Both the position numbers and the translations under genes were made by a program. A DNA stretch of 51,804 nt, from the NCBI RefSeq assembly GCF_000466685.1, contig NZ_ANNG01000013.1, positions 1-51,804 on the forward strand, written 5' to 3'. The notes beneath the pieces were generated by a model. It did not search any database, had not been told where the DNA came from, and worked only from the letters and a program-made list of their open reading frames with translations. This document shows positions 16,855-25,579 of the stretch, piece by piece (within the stretch, counting starts at the first letter, position 1; each line of letters begins with the position of its first letter). The DNA comes from Campylobacter concisus UNSWCS (GTDB taxonomy: Bacteria > Campylobacterota > Campylobacteria > Campylobacterales > Campylobacteraceae).

Positions 16855-17587
16855 CTATCTCTCCTTTGTGTGGTAACTTTATTAAAAAACAGGCTCCATT
16901 ATCGCTGTTGCCCGCTGTTATTTCTGCGTTAAATTGATCGATTATTTGCTTTGACATATAAAGTCCTAAGCCAGTGCCTTTGGCATCTTCTTTGGTAGTA
17001 AAATATGGCTTAAATATCTCATCTATCACATTTTTATCTATGCCACCACCATTATCTTCTACACTTAAGTAAGCAAATTTTTCATCGCTATCAATCTTTA
17101 TTTTTATATTTTTATCTTCTATCTTTTGTAAATTTAGTGCGTCTTTTGCGTTATTTAGTAAATTTATGATGACTTGCATAAGTCTGTTTTTGTGGCCATA
17201 AATTTTAGAATCGCCTAGCACTTCAAGCTCTATATGAACGCCATCTTTTTTCATCACACCTTTTACAATCTGTATCGATGCTCTAGCTGCGTCTGCTAGG
17301 CTAAATTCTTGCGAAAGTGTGTTTGGGTTTAAAAACGAGCTAAACTCATCAGCAGTTTCTGACATATACTTTATGATCTGCATAGCCCTCTCATAAGAGC
17401 CAATAAATTCGCCGTCTTCGCTGCCTGCAAGCTTTTTCATCTTGTATAAAACTAAGCTTAGCTCATTTAGCGGCTGCTTCCACTGGTGAGTTATATTTGC
17501 CATCATCTCGCCCATCATCGCAAGCTTAGCAAGTCTCATACCCTCGCTACTTGATAGAAAATTTTCATCTAAATTTAAACTAGGCAT
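16847..17587 (-). CDS. Soluble sensor histidine kinase
   Basis: 246 residues. The dimerisation/phospho-acceptor helix carries the H-box MANITHQWKQPLNELSLV, and the ATPase domain has the N-box IINLLNNAKDAL, the G1 motif SVEDNGGGID and the G2 motif GTGLGLYMSKQI. There is no membrane segment and no recognisable sensor domain; only about 25 residues precede the kinase core. It may therefore sense a cytoplasmic signal or act with another protein. It overlaps both the TauE/SafE gene (8 bases) and the regulator gene (8 bases). Confidence 0.87.
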   Translation of the reverse strand: MPSLNLDENFLSSSEGMRLAKLAMMGEMMANITHQWKQPLNELSLVLYKMKKLAGSEDGEFIGSYERAMQIIKYMSETADEFSSFLNPNTLSQEFSLADAARASIQIVKGVMKKDGVHIELEVLGDSKIYGHKNRLMQVIINLLNNAKDALNLQKIEDKNIKIKIDSDEKFAYLSVEDNGGGIDKNVIDEIFKPYFTTKEDAKGTGLGLYMSKQIIDQFNAEITAGNSDNGACFLIKLPHKGEIDE

Positions 17588-18245
17588 TTGCTCTATATCC
17601 TAAAAATGATAGATAAAGTCCGTTTAAGATCATTATGCAAGCCGAGAGCTTAAACATGATCTCTTTAAATTTCTCTCTTATCAAACCAAAAACAAAGCTA
17701 GCTAACAGCATCGCTGGCAAAGTACAAAGTCCAAATACAAGCATTATGAGCGACGCATCGGCTGCATTTGCGCTTAAAACTCCAAGCGCTAAAAAATAAT
17801 AGACCACTCCACAAGGCAAAAGCCCATTTAAAAAGCCAAGTAGCAAGAAATTTGCTAAATTTCTCTTTTGCATGCTTGTTTTTGCCATTTTTACTATAAA
17901 TTTAAGTGCTTTTTCGCTCTCTACAAATTTTAAAAGCTCGCCCCTAAAAAGCAGTGCGATGCCAATAAATGCGATCACTAGGCCAACTATAAAAAATATA
18001 ACACCTCTTGCTTGCAATCCAAAGCCAATGACCGCTCCAAAAGCGCCAAATAACGCGCCCAAAGCCACATAAGCAGAAATTCTAGCCATGTTATAAAGCG
18101 TGCTTAGCATTAAAATTTTACTCTTACTTTTGCCTTTAAAAAATAGAGCTTGCAAGCCCAAAAACCCGCTACACATGCCAACACAATGACTAAAGCTGCT
18201 CATAAAAGCAACCGCGATGATCGTGTAGAGGCTTATATCTTGCAT
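17580..18245 (-). CDS. TauE/SafE-family (sulfite exporter-like) membrane protein
   Basis: 221 residues, about six membrane helices. It has the Cys/His-bearing motif SFSHCVGMCSGFLGL near the start and LGFLNGLLPCGVVYYFLALG in the middle. This CMCG/PCG pattern is that of the UreH/DsbD-like branch linked to cytochrome c oxidase and metal handling, rather than of sulfite export proper. It occupies the same place as a similar gene between carA and the two-component pair in C. jejuni. It may serve copper or haem supply to the cbb3 oxidase; this is inference from context. Confidence 0.75.
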   Translation of the reverse strand: MQDISLYTIIAVAFMSSFSHCVGMCSGFLGLQALFFKGKSKSKILMLSTLYNMARISAYVALGALFGAFGAVIGFGLQARGVIFFIVGLVIAFIGIALLFRGELLKFVESEKALKFIVKMAKTSMQKRNLANFLLLGFLNGLLPCGVVYYFLALGVLSANAADASLIMLVFGLCTLPAMLLASFVFGLIREKFKEIMFKLSACIMILNGLYLSFLGYRANA

Positions 18246-19363
18246 TATAAAATTTCTAAAAACTGCTTAAATATATATTTGCTCTCGTTAGGACCGCTGC
18301 TTGCTTCTGGGTGGTGCTGGACTGAAAAGATCGGATAGTCCTTGTATCTTACGCCCTCGATCGTGTTGTCAAACAAATTTCTATGTGTCACAACCGCCAC
18401 CTCTACGATGCTCTCTGGCACGTTGTAGTTGTGATTTTGCGTTGTTATCTCGATCGCTTTTGTCTCTAAATTTAAGACTGGATGGTTTGCTCCATGCTGA
18501 CCAAATTTAAGTTTATATGTCTCGTATCCAAAGGCATTTGAAAGCAGCTGATGTCCAAGGCATATGCCAAATATCGGGATTTTTGCCTCTATCATCTTTT
18601 TGATCTCAGCGATTTCGGCCTTTAAATTCTTTGGCTCGCCTGGGCCATTTGATAAAAATACCCCGTTTATCTCGCCATTTTTAAATTTATCTATCAAAAC
18701 TTCAGCCTTAGTATCGTGTGGCACGACGATGACCTCAAGACCAGTTTCGCATAGCTCATTTAGGATATTTCTCTTTACGCCAAAGTCAAAAACAGCTATC
18801 TTTTTGCCGATACTTTTTAGCGGCTTATATGACTTTAAATTTCTATCCCAAGCGCCTTTTTTATGCTCGTACTCGTCCATAGCGCTGACCGTTTTTACGT
18901 AGTTTATATTTTCTATGCGCCCGCTGCTTTCAAGTCTACGTTTTAGCTCGTCTTTGTCGCTTATCTGCGTTGAGATGTAGGCCATTAAAGCGCCTTCATC
19001 ACGTAGCATCTTTGTCAAATATCTAGTATCAACGTCATAAACGCCAAATTTGCCCTGCTCTTCGAAAAATTTGCCTAAAGACTTTTGCGAGCGGTAGTTT
19101 GACGGGATTTCGTTGTAGCTTCTCATTATGACGCCACTTGCATGAATTCTAAGGCTCTCCATATCATCTTCGTTTATGCCAACGATGCCGATCTCTGGCA
19201 TAGTAAAGACGATAAACTGACCAGCATAGCTTGGATCGCTCATGATCTCCTCATAGCCAGTCATAGAGGTATTAAAAACGAGCTCGCCTGCGCACTCGCC
19301 GTGAGCACCAAAGGCTTTTGCCTCTAAAAAAACGCCGTTTTCAATGTAGATATAAGCTTTCAT
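18245..19363 (-). CDS. carA: Carbamoyl-phosphate synthase small (glutaminase) subunit
   Basis: 372 residues, full length. The N-terminal CarA domain starts MKAYIYIENGVFLEAKAFGA and has ELVFNTSMTGYEEIMSDPSY. The class I glutamine amidotransferase domain has the nucleophile Cys in IFGICLGHQLLSNAFG and the His-Glu pair in FSVQHHPEASSGP. It releases ammonia from glutamine for CarB, in pyrimidine and arginine synthesis. It overlaps the upstream DUF507 gene stop by one base. The large-subunit gene is present in this window only as a 3' remnant (462-596). Confidence 0.97.
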   Translation of the reverse strand: MKAYIYIENGVFLEAKAFGAHGECAGELVFNTSMTGYEEIMSDPSYAGQFIVFTMPEIGIVGINEDDMESLRIHASGVIMRSYNEIPSNYRSQKSLGKFFEEQGKFGVYDVDTRYLTKMLRDEGALMAYISTQISDKDELKRRLESSGRIENINYVKTVSAMDEYEHKKGAWDRNLKSYKPLKSIGKKIAVFDFGVKRNILNELCETGLEVIVVPHDTKAEVLIDKFKNGEINGVFLSNGPGEPKNLKAEIAEIKKMIEAKIPIFGICLGHQLLSNAFGYETYKLKFGQHGANHPVLNLETKAIEITTQNHNYNVPESIVEVAVVTHRNLFDNTIEGVRYKDYPIFSVQHHPEASSGPNESKYIFKQFLEIL

Positions 19364-19914
19364 TAAAGCATTCCTCTTTTTTTAAGCTCATCTTGATACA
19401 AACGCTCGAAAATCAGGTCGTATTCGTCAGTTCCAGGGATAAGTTTGCGTTTGTAGTTTTGCATCATCTCATAGACGCTATCTTCTATCTTCTCATAGTT
19501 TTTTAGATACTCATCTATTGAGCTATAAATGACATTTTTCACGCGATTTTCTGATACATTATACTCTACCAAATCGCTCTTCCAGATAGCTTCAAGTATC
19601 TTGTGAGCGACATTGCTAAATCTATCTTCATGAGTTAAAATGACGTCAAATTCGCCAGCAAGTTTCTTTTTAACGAGCCAAAACATATTTTTGCGGTCGA
19701 TTTGCATAGTTTGCATCTCGTCCTCGTTTTTCTCTAAAAGCTCATTTACTCGCTCATCTAGCGCTCTTTCTTTTTGAACGTCAGTAGTTAAAATTTCACT
19801 TGCTTTTGCTACGATTGGCTCGATACCTTTGTTTAACTTTACAAAACCACAGTTTAAAAGATCTATTGCTATTTTATGTGAGACATAAGGTACATGTGGA
19901 AGTTTTATACGCAT
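19363..19914 (-). CDS. DUF507 family protein
   Basis: 183 residues, highly charged and helical, beginning MRIKLPHVPYVSHKIAIDLL and ending YDLIFERLYQDELKKRGML. This is the DUF507 pattern, a family common in epsilonproteobacteria and Aquificales, usually next to carA. No membrane segment or catalytic motif is visible and the function is unknown. It is the first gene of a run of overlapping genes that continues through carA, the TauE/SafE gene and the kinase to the regulator. Confidence 0.85.
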   Translation of the reverse strand: MRIKLPHVPYVSHKIAIDLLNCGFVKLNKGIEPIVAKASEILTTDVQKERALDERVNELLEKNEDEMQTMQIDRKNMFWLVKKKLAGEFDVILTHEDRFSNVAHKILEAIWKSDLVEYNVSENRVKNVIYSSIDEYLKNYEKIEDSVYEMMQNYKRKLIPGTDEYDLIFERLYQDELKKRGML

Positions 19915-19963
19915 TTTAAACCTTTAAATTTTTATGCCATTGTAACTAAATAAAGGTAAAACT

Positions 19964-20404
19964 TTACTTTGAAATTTTAACGACTTTATCATTGTCACTT
20001 CTTAGAAAATAAATTTCTCTTCGTCCGTCATAAAGGACTTTGCCACTTGTTTTTTGATCACTTTGTAAATTTGAAGATAGATCCATCTCAAGTGGCTTGC
20101 TCATAAAATAAGCCTCGCCCAAACTTCGTCCAAAATCAGGATACCAACTGAGCGCGCAAAGCACAAGCAAGAGCAGATAAAAGGCTCTAAAAATTTTTCT
20201 AAATGGCGCGTAAAAGAAACAATATCCAAATATAAAAAACACAGGTAAAAGCCACAAAAAAGGCACATTATCCACAAAAATCACATTGAAATACTCATTT
20301 ATGCCATAAAATGAAAAGTAGTTGTTGTAAATTCCAACAAATAGCGTAAAAATAGGAGCTAGAACAAATATAATGCCAGTAAAAAATGCATTGAAAAATT
20401 TCAT
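19964..20404 (-). CDS. Hypothetical membrane protein, three to four helices
   Basis: 146 residues. Hydrophobic segments lie at about 4-28 (FFTGIIFVLAPIFTLFVGIY), 48-65 (PFLWLLPVFFIFGYCFFY) and 72-90 (RAFYLLLLVLCALSWYP). A soluble tail of ~55 residues ends DGRREIYFLRSDNDKVVKIS. A GGAG (AAAGGAGAGTCT) precedes the ATG. I recognise no family. It lies upstream of the DUF507-carA run and downstream of focA, with a structured 250-base gap behind it. Confidence 0.7.
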   Translation of the reverse strand: MKFFNAFFTGIIFVLAPIFTLFVGIYNNYFSFYGINEYFNVIFVDNVPFLWLLPVFFIFGYCFFYAPFRKIFRAFYLLLLVLCALSWYPDFGRSLGEAYFMSKPLEMDLSSNLQSDQKTSGKVLYDGRREIYFLRSDNDKVVKISK

Positions 20405-20475
20405 AGACTCTCCTTTTTTCGTGGGATTATATTAAATTTTAGCTTTATTATTGCTCTAAATTTATTAGCCAAGAT

Positions 20476-20550
20476 GTTTTAAACTCCAAAATGTCACAAA
20501 TTTTCAAATAATGGGGAGTTAAAACGATAAATTTAAGATGAGTGTGACAT
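20476..20550. repeat. Two overlapping inverted repeats between focA and the 146-residue gene
   Basis: GTTTTAAACTCC (20476-20487) pairs with GGAGTTAAAAC (20515-20525), with one base bulged. ATGTCACA (20491-20498) pairs with TGTGACAT (20543-20550). The arms interleave, so only one of the two cruciforms or hairpins can form at a time. Role unknown. Confidence 0.5.
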
Positions 20551-20614
20551 TTTTTAGATAAAAAATAAGAGATTTTTTTGAAACTTTTAAGGTAAGAAAG
20601 AGAGAAATTTAAAA

Positions 20615-20645
20615 TTTAGCCTTTGCCATAAAAGCAAAGACTAAA
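20615..20645 (-). terminator. Terminator of focA
   Basis: On the minus strand TTTAGTCTTTGC-TTTTATG-GCAAAGGCTAAA forms a 12-base stem with one mismatch and is followed by TTTTAAATTT. It starts nine bases after the focA stop. Confidence 0.75.
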
Positions 20646-20653
20646 AGTTAGTT

Positions 20654-21517
20654 TTAAGCTTTTTTCTTCATATCAAATTTATTAGCCATGAAGCCAACAA
20701 GACCAACAAAGAAAAGACCACCGCAGATGTTGCCAAGTGTAACTGGAAGCAAGTTTTTGCTTAAGAAATTTGTCCAGTTGATGACATCTAGTTTATCAGC
20801 TGTAGTGTGAAGTAAAGCTGCTGCAGCGTTGATATCGCCGCCACTTGCTGCTATGTAGTGAGCTTTAGAGATGATAGCTTCAGTGATGATGAACATATTT
20901 GCAACGCAGTGTTCCATTGAGCAAGCAACGAATGCGCCGATCATCCACATAATGGCAAAGAATTTACCAGATAGGTTGCTCTCGCTTGTCGCAGTCCAGA
21001 TAGACATACAAACAAAGACGTTACAAAAGATACCACGAAGAAATAGCTCATGAAATGGTGCTGTGATCTTGCCAATAGCTGCTGGTACGAAGTGTTGCAA
21101 GATGTAGCCGTCGTATTTTAGTGGCAAACCAGAGTAGTAATACATATAAGCGATCAATGCGCCACCAACGAAGTTAAATATCCAAACAATTACCCAATAG
21201 CCTATGGTTTTGCCAAGTGGCAATTTGCCATCATATGCACTAACACCACTTAAAATAGAGCTAGTAAATAGGTGACCGCCATAAAATACAACCATCATGA
21301 GGCCGCAACTAAATGTGATACCACCGATGAAGTTTGAAAGACCGATAGACTGTTTTTCAGCCATACCAACTGTTGAGTGAGCCCAAAAAATATCACCCAT
21401 TGCAATAGCAGCTCCAGCCATAATAGCAAGGAAGATAATGCTTACAAGTGGCGTATGAGCTTTATGCTCCATAGAACTTGACACCGCTTGAGCGGTTTCT
21501 GCCGGATTTAACATCAC
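20654..21517 (-). CDS. focA: Formate channel of the FNT family
   Basis: 287 residues, six membrane helices, formate/nitrite transporter family. Conserved stretches include LSNFIGGITFSCGLMMVVFYGG, the selectivity-loop region GGHLFTSSILSG, FNFVGGALIAYMYY and NLLPVTLGNICGGLFFVGL. It sits directly downstream of the hydrogenase-4 maturation genes on the same strand (gap ~180 bases), so formate is the likely substrate rather than nitrite. A clear terminator follows. The 180-base gap could hold its own promoter, but I see no strong box. Confidence 0.85.
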   Translation of the reverse strand: MMLNPAETAQAVSSSMEHKAHTPLVSIIFLAIMAGAAIAMGDIFWAHSTVGMAEKQSIGLSNFIGGITFSCGLMMVVFYGGHLFTSSILSGVSAYDGKLPLGKTIGYWVIVWIFNFVGGALIAYMYYYSGLPLKYDGYILQHFVPAAIGKITAPFHELFLRGIFCNVFVCMSIWTATSESNLSGKFFAIMWMIGAFVACSMEHCVANMFIITEAIISKAHYIAASGGDINAAAALLHTTADKLDVINWTNFLSKNLLPVTLGNICGGLFFVGLVGFMANKFDMKKKA

Positions 21518-21698
21518 GTCTCCTTTTTATTTGACCTTCTTTGATCTATAAGAAATAAAAGCAAAGAAGTAGTGCCAAAGATAGACATTTTAGCGTCAAA
21601 ATTTAATGTTTAAAAATTAGTTTTACACTAAATTTCAAATCCAAAATGATCAAATTTATCTTTAGCAAACCCCAGATTAAATTTAGCTCTTACTAAAT

Positions 21699-22148
21699 TT
21701 AACCAACTAAATTTTTATCAATCTCTACAATTCTTAAAAAAGCTTTTCTGGCACTTTTTTTAGCCTGCTCGCTTAGCCCTTCCTCAAAATCAAGGACATT
21801 TTCAAGCAGGACGCTAATGCCAAGAAAAAGCGTCTTTGGACAAATTTTACGCAAATAGCTTAAAAGCACCGGCGTTGGGAGGTTGTGGGTTGAGTAGATG
21901 TAGTCTCTATCGTCACTTAGGTCAAAAAACTCTATCTTATCCTCATCAAAGCCGCTCATCGCATCGACTACTATCAAAATGTCAGGCGCAAATTCTCTAA
22001 TAGCTGAAAATTCATTCTCAGGCACATCTTGCCCAAAAAAGACCTTCCACTCTTTTAGCTCAGTTTCTACGATGCGGCCGACTTCATTGCCAACATCATC
22101 GTCGCCACGCATAGGATTACCGATGCAAAGGATGGCCTTTTTCATCAA
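21699..22148 (-). CDS. hycI: Hydrogenase maturation protease HycI
   Basis: 149 residues of the [NiFe]-hydrogenase endopeptidase family: ILCIGNPMRGDDDVGNEV near the N-terminus contains the Asp that contacts nickel. IVVDAMSGFDEDKI holds the second Asp and STHNLPTPVLLSYL the His. It cleaves the C-terminal tail of the large subunit once nickel is inserted. The matching substrate, HyfG, is encoded in this operon with a 34-residue tail after DPCYSCTER. The start overlaps the hycH stop by four bases. Confidence 0.88.
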   Translation of the reverse strand: MMKKAILCIGNPMRGDDDVGNEVGRIVETELKEWKVFFGQDVPENEFSAIREFAPDILIVVDAMSGFDEDKIEFFDLSDDRDYIYSTHNLPTPVLLSYLRKICPKTLFLGISVLLENVLDFEEGLSEQAKKSARKAFLRIVEIDKNLVG

Positions 22149-22489
22149 AAGTCCTTCCTAAGCACGATATATCCCTCTTTTAAATTTGCCAAAATTTCTT
22201 TAAGCTTACACTCACAAAGCTGTGGCAAGAGTCTAGCGATATGCTCAGCAAAAATTTCAACTTCAAAATACTTGCTTAAATTTCCGATCTTAAATTTCAC
22301 ATATTCGCCTGAGTTTTTGATCATCTCGTCAAATTCCTCATCGCTTAACTCTAAGACCTTCTCGCTAAAATCAATCGTACCAACGCCGTGTCCCACGCAA
22401 GTGGAGAAAATTTTTATCTCCTTTAGCTCGCGTGGAAGCTTCTCGTTGTCGTCCATATGCCTTTTTGTAAGCTTATAAACTTGTATCAT
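22145..22489 (-). CDS. hycH: Formate hydrogenlyase maturation protein HycH
   Basis: 114 residues, cytoplasmic. It contains STCVGHGVGTIDFSEKV, the signature of the HycH family, and LLPQLCECKLKEILANLKEG near the end. HycH is needed for maturation of the hydrogenase-3/4 large subunit in E. coli, with an uncertain mechanism. It overlaps the hyfI stop and the hycI start by four bases each, so the three are translated as a unit. Confidence 0.82.
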   Translation of the reverse strand: MIQVYKLTKRHMDDNEKLPRELKEIKIFSTCVGHGVGTIDFSEKVLELSDEEFDEMIKNSGEYVKFKIGNLSKYFEVEIFAEHIARLLPQLCECKLKEILANLKEGYIVLRKDF

Positions 22490-23310
22490 CTTTTACTCCA
22501 AACCTCACTATCAACATCAATCGCAAAATTTTTACCAGCTTTTGCATATTTTAGATAGACATCGTTGTGTAAAAGTGCCATACACTCAGCATATCTAGGA
22601 TCATCTTCTTTTTTGATAGCTGCTATAACCGCTTCACGTGCAAGCTCTGGGTTGTGGATATCACTTGAGCCCTTGATAGCGTCCATATATTTTTCAAATA
22701 GTGTTCTACCAAAGATATAACTCATCAGCCTTTTACTTTCAGCATGCAAGTCACGTTCAAACAAGATATCGCCCATTACTGACTTTTTAACTGGAGGAGG
22801 CGTAGTGCTGTCGTTTTCGTAGCTTTTTTTGTGTAGCTTTTGATCAATGATACCAAGAGCCATACCTAGACCATAAATAACACTTGCTGGGTGTGGAGGG
22901 CAGCCTGGGATATAGACATCAACTGGGATTATCTTATCTATACCGCCCCAAACACTGTAAGCGTCGTGGAAAATTCCACCAGTACTTCCACAAGCACCAA
23001 AAGCAACTACGATCTTAGGATCTGGAGCTGCTTCATAAGCACGAAGAAGTGGGTAGTACATCTGTCTTGTGACTGGTCCTGAGCAAAGCAAGATATCAGC
23101 GTGTCTTGGGTTTGCTACAAGCTTAAAGCCAAAGCGCTCTGGGTCCCACATCGGAGTGATAGCAGCGAAAATTTCGATCTCACAACCGTTGCAGCTTCCG
23201 CAGTCGATCCTATAAACGCTAAAGCTTCTTTTGATATTTTTTAAATGCTCTAGCTTTGCAGTTAGGTCATTTGCTGTTTTTATGTCCTCTGGGACTTGAT
23301 ATAGACTCAT
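22486..23310 (-). CDS. hyfI: Hydrogenase-4 small subunit (NuoB-like)
   Basis: 274 residues. The NuoB-type [4Fe-4S] ligands are seen in RIDCGSCNGCEIEIFAA, in VVAFGACGSTGGIF and in VYIPGCPPHPASVIYGLG. The cluster lies next to the Ni-Fe site and hands electrons on to HyfH. The C-terminal ~110 residues (KKSYENDSTT onward) extend beyond the core and are mostly helical. Its gene overlaps hyfH and hycH by four bases. No twin-arginine signal is present, so it is cytoplasmic, as expected for group 4 enzymes. Confidence 0.92.
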   Translation of the reverse strand: MSLYQVPEDIKTANDLTAKLEHLKNIKRSFSVYRIDCGSCNGCEIEIFAAITPMWDPERFGFKLVANPRHADILLCSGPVTRQMYYPLLRAYEAAPDPKIVVAFGACGSTGGIFHDAYSVWGGIDKIIPVDVYIPGCPPHPASVIYGLGMALGIIDQKLHKKSYENDSTTPPPVKKSVMGDILFERDLHAESKRLMSYIFGRTLFEKYMDAIKGSSDIHNPELAREAVIAAIKKEDDPRYAECMALLHNDVYLKYAKAGKNFAIDVDSEVWSKR

Positions 23311-23846
23311 TTTATAGCCTCCTCAACGCCTTTTGTTAGCCTCTCAGCAGATTGATTTTTCTTGCACTCTGGGCAGATAAAAAGATACTCTTTTGCCTCT
23401 TCAAGTCTGCCTGGGAGTAAATTTGCTGTGCCAAGCTTTTCAAGGGTGAAATTTATAAGCCTTTTTGGCGTAAATGGCTTGCCGCAGCATTTGCAAGTTT
23501 GCATCTCAAGCTCGCCTCTTTGTATAAGAGCGCTCTTGTCAAATTTAACCGCAAGCTCAAAGCTATCGCTAAGTCTTACAGCTCCAGTTGGGCAAACCTC
23601 ATCGCAGCGTCCGCAGAATATGCAGCGACCACAGTCAAACTGCCAAACAAGCCTTGTTTGCTCATCGTTCATCTTAAGCTCTATTGCGTTACTAGGGCAA
23701 GCGATACCGCAAGCTGCACAACCTATACAAAGATCGTATGTATAGTCTGGCTGACCGCGGAAATTCTCAGGCACAATATATGGCTCAAATGGATAGGCGT
23801 ATGTCGCCTTTCCATATTTTTCTGTGATGTCAAATAACTTCATCAT
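23307..23846 (-). CDS. hyfH: Hydrogenase-4 ferredoxin-like subunit (NuoI-like)
   Basis: 179 residues. Two [4Fe-4S] motifs, CIGCAACGIACPSNAI and CGRCIFCGRCDEVCPTGAV, form the usual 8Fe ferredoxin domain. A C-terminal part with CKCCGKPF and FICPECKK looks like a zinc ribbon, as seen in HycF/HyfH proteins. The subunit links HyfI to the iron-sulfur protein HyfA. It overlaps its neighbours by four bases on both sides. Confidence 0.92.
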   Translation of the reverse strand: MMKLFDITEKYGKATYAYPFEPYIVPENFRGQPDYTYDLCIGCAACGIACPSNAIELKMNDEQTRLVWQFDCGRCIFCGRCDEVCPTGAVRLSDSFELAVKFDKSALIQRGELEMQTCKCCGKPFTPKRLINFTLEKLGTANLLPGRLEEAKEYLFICPECKKNQSAERLTKGVEEAIK

Positions 23847-25579
23847 CTTAAATCCTTCTTACTAACCCCGCCATCTTGACAGAATTTTTTAAGGTCTTTT
23901 TCTGTTAAAATTTTACTTTTTTTAGTCCTTACATCAACCAAAGTAACACGCTCGGTGCATGAGTAGCAAGGGTCAAGTGAGCAAACGATAAGTGCAGCGT
24001 CACTTATGTTGTTTCCTCTAAATTGATACCTTAGGCTTGGCCAGTTGTTATATGTCGCAGCCCTACATCTCCAGCGATATACTTTTTGAGCGCTACCTTG
24101 CATGATCCAGTGAACATTCTCACCACGTGGTGCCTCATCGTGACCAAGTGCGAAATTCTCTGGCTTGATCATAGTCACAGGATCGATCATGATCGGAGTT
24201 TGAGGCATCATCTCAAAGCATTGGCGGATGATGTGGATAGAGCTTTTTAGCTCTTTATATCTAACCATCTCACGAGCAAAAACGTCGCAACCATGCTCAA
24301 CTGCTACTTCAAATTCTATCTGTTTGAAGAAGTCGTATGGGTGATCATAGCGGTTATCACGTTTAAAGCCAGAGCCTCTCATATTTGGACCAACTGGGCT
24401 AAAATCACGTGCTATTTGGCGGTCTAGGATACCTACACCTTTCCAGCGTCCGATTTGGCGTTTATCTTCCAAAACTGCATCCCAAATTTCTGAAATTTGA
24501 ATGTCAAGTTTGTTGATGATCTCTAAGCCTTTTTTGATCTCATGGTTTGTCATATCACGTCTTAAGCCACCCATAACGACGTTGCCGTATGTTTTACGTC
24601 CGCCAGTTACAAGTTGAGCTAGCTCCATAGAGTACTCACGAACCCTAAAGATATGCATGAAAGCGTTGTAGTTACCAGTGACCTCACAAGCTAGACCAAT
24701 ATTTAAAAGGTGGCTGTGAAGACGCTCGATCTCAAGACAGATGACGCGTATAGCTTGAGCCCTTAGTGGGATTTCAAGCTTGATAGCTTTTTCTGCTGCT
24801 TCGATACACGCAATAGCATGAGCATAACCACAAATTCCGCAAACGCGCTCTGCAAGATAGCCCATTTGATCATAGTTCATTCTGTTTTCAGCTAGCTTCT
24901 CCATACCGCGGTGTTGATAGAATAAGCGGTAGTCAGCGTCGATGATCTCGTCGCCGTCACAGAAAAGTCTAAAGTGACCTGGCTCATCAGATGTAACGTG
25001 TAATGGTCCAAGTGGCACATCGACTACTGCATCACCTGTTGGGAACAAAAACTCCGCATCAGGCTCATCTCTGTGATCTACTGGATCAGGGCGGTAGCGG
25101 TAGTCCATAGCATCTTTTCTAAGTGGGTGAAGTCCGTCTGGCCAGTCATCACTTAAAACTAGACGTCTTTTATCAGGCAGACCCTCAGCTACTAGGCCAA
25201 ACATATCATAAGCTTCTCTTTCATACCAAACACAAGCTGGTACAAGTGGAGTAACTGATGGGAATGTCGGATCGCTTCCTGGGATAAGAGTTTTAACTGT
25301 GATAAAGCACTTATCCTCAGCTGCAAAGTCGTCCGCCTCAGTCATCTTGCTACCTTCCATTGAGATAGCATAGTAAAGCGCATAGCAGCCATTTATCTGG
25401 CGTTCGTCGTTTGGTATCATAGTGCTTATAAAGCCACCGATATCATAATAAAGTGTTTTAACAGCTAGTGGAAGATCGTTTCTATCGACCAAAACTGTGA
25501 TCTGATCGTCTGCTTGACGAGTTACTTCTAAAATTTTTACCTTTGTTTTTAGGATTTCAACAAATTTATCGCCTCTCAT
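23843..25579 (-). CDS. hyfG: Hydrogenase-4 large Ni-Fe subunit (NuoCD-like)
   Basis: 578 residues. The NuoC-like part is at 1-180 (PSVTPLVPACVWYEREAYDM). The Ni-Fe catalytic NuoD-like part has the N-terminal ligand pair ERVCGICGYAHA and the C-terminal pair SLDPCYSCTER. This is a group 4 hydrogenase of the formate hydrogenlyase type. After the Arg of CTER a 34-residue tail (VTLVDVRTKKSKILTE onward) remains; in E. coli HycE the protease HycI cuts at the same place. The gene overlaps hyfF and hyfH by four bases each. All four nickel cysteines are present, so the site is intact. Confidence 0.95.
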   Translation of the reverse strand: MRGDKFVEILKTKVKILEVTRQADDQITVLVDRNDLPLAVKTLYYDIGGFISTMIPNDERQINGCYALYYAISMEGSKMTEADDFAAEDKCFITVKTLIPGSDPTFPSVTPLVPACVWYEREAYDMFGLVAEGLPDKRRLVLSDDWPDGLHPLRKDAMDYRYRPDPVDHRDEPDAEFLFPTGDAVVDVPLGPLHVTSDEPGHFRLFCDGDEIIDADYRLFYQHRGMEKLAENRMNYDQMGYLAERVCGICGYAHAIACIEAAEKAIKLEIPLRAQAIRVICLEIERLHSHLLNIGLACEVTGNYNAFMHIFRVREYSMELAQLVTGGRKTYGNVVMGGLRRDMTNHEIKKGLEIINKLDIQISEIWDAVLEDKRQIGRWKGVGILDRQIARDFSPVGPNMRGSGFKRDNRYDHPYDFFKQIEFEVAVEHGCDVFAREMVRYKELKSSIHIIRQCFEMMPQTPIMIDPVTMIKPENFALGHDEAPRGENVHWIMQGSAQKVYRWRCRAATYNNWPSLRYQFRGNNISDAALIVCSLDPCYSCTERVTLVDVRTKKSKILTEKDLKKFCQDGGVSKKDLR

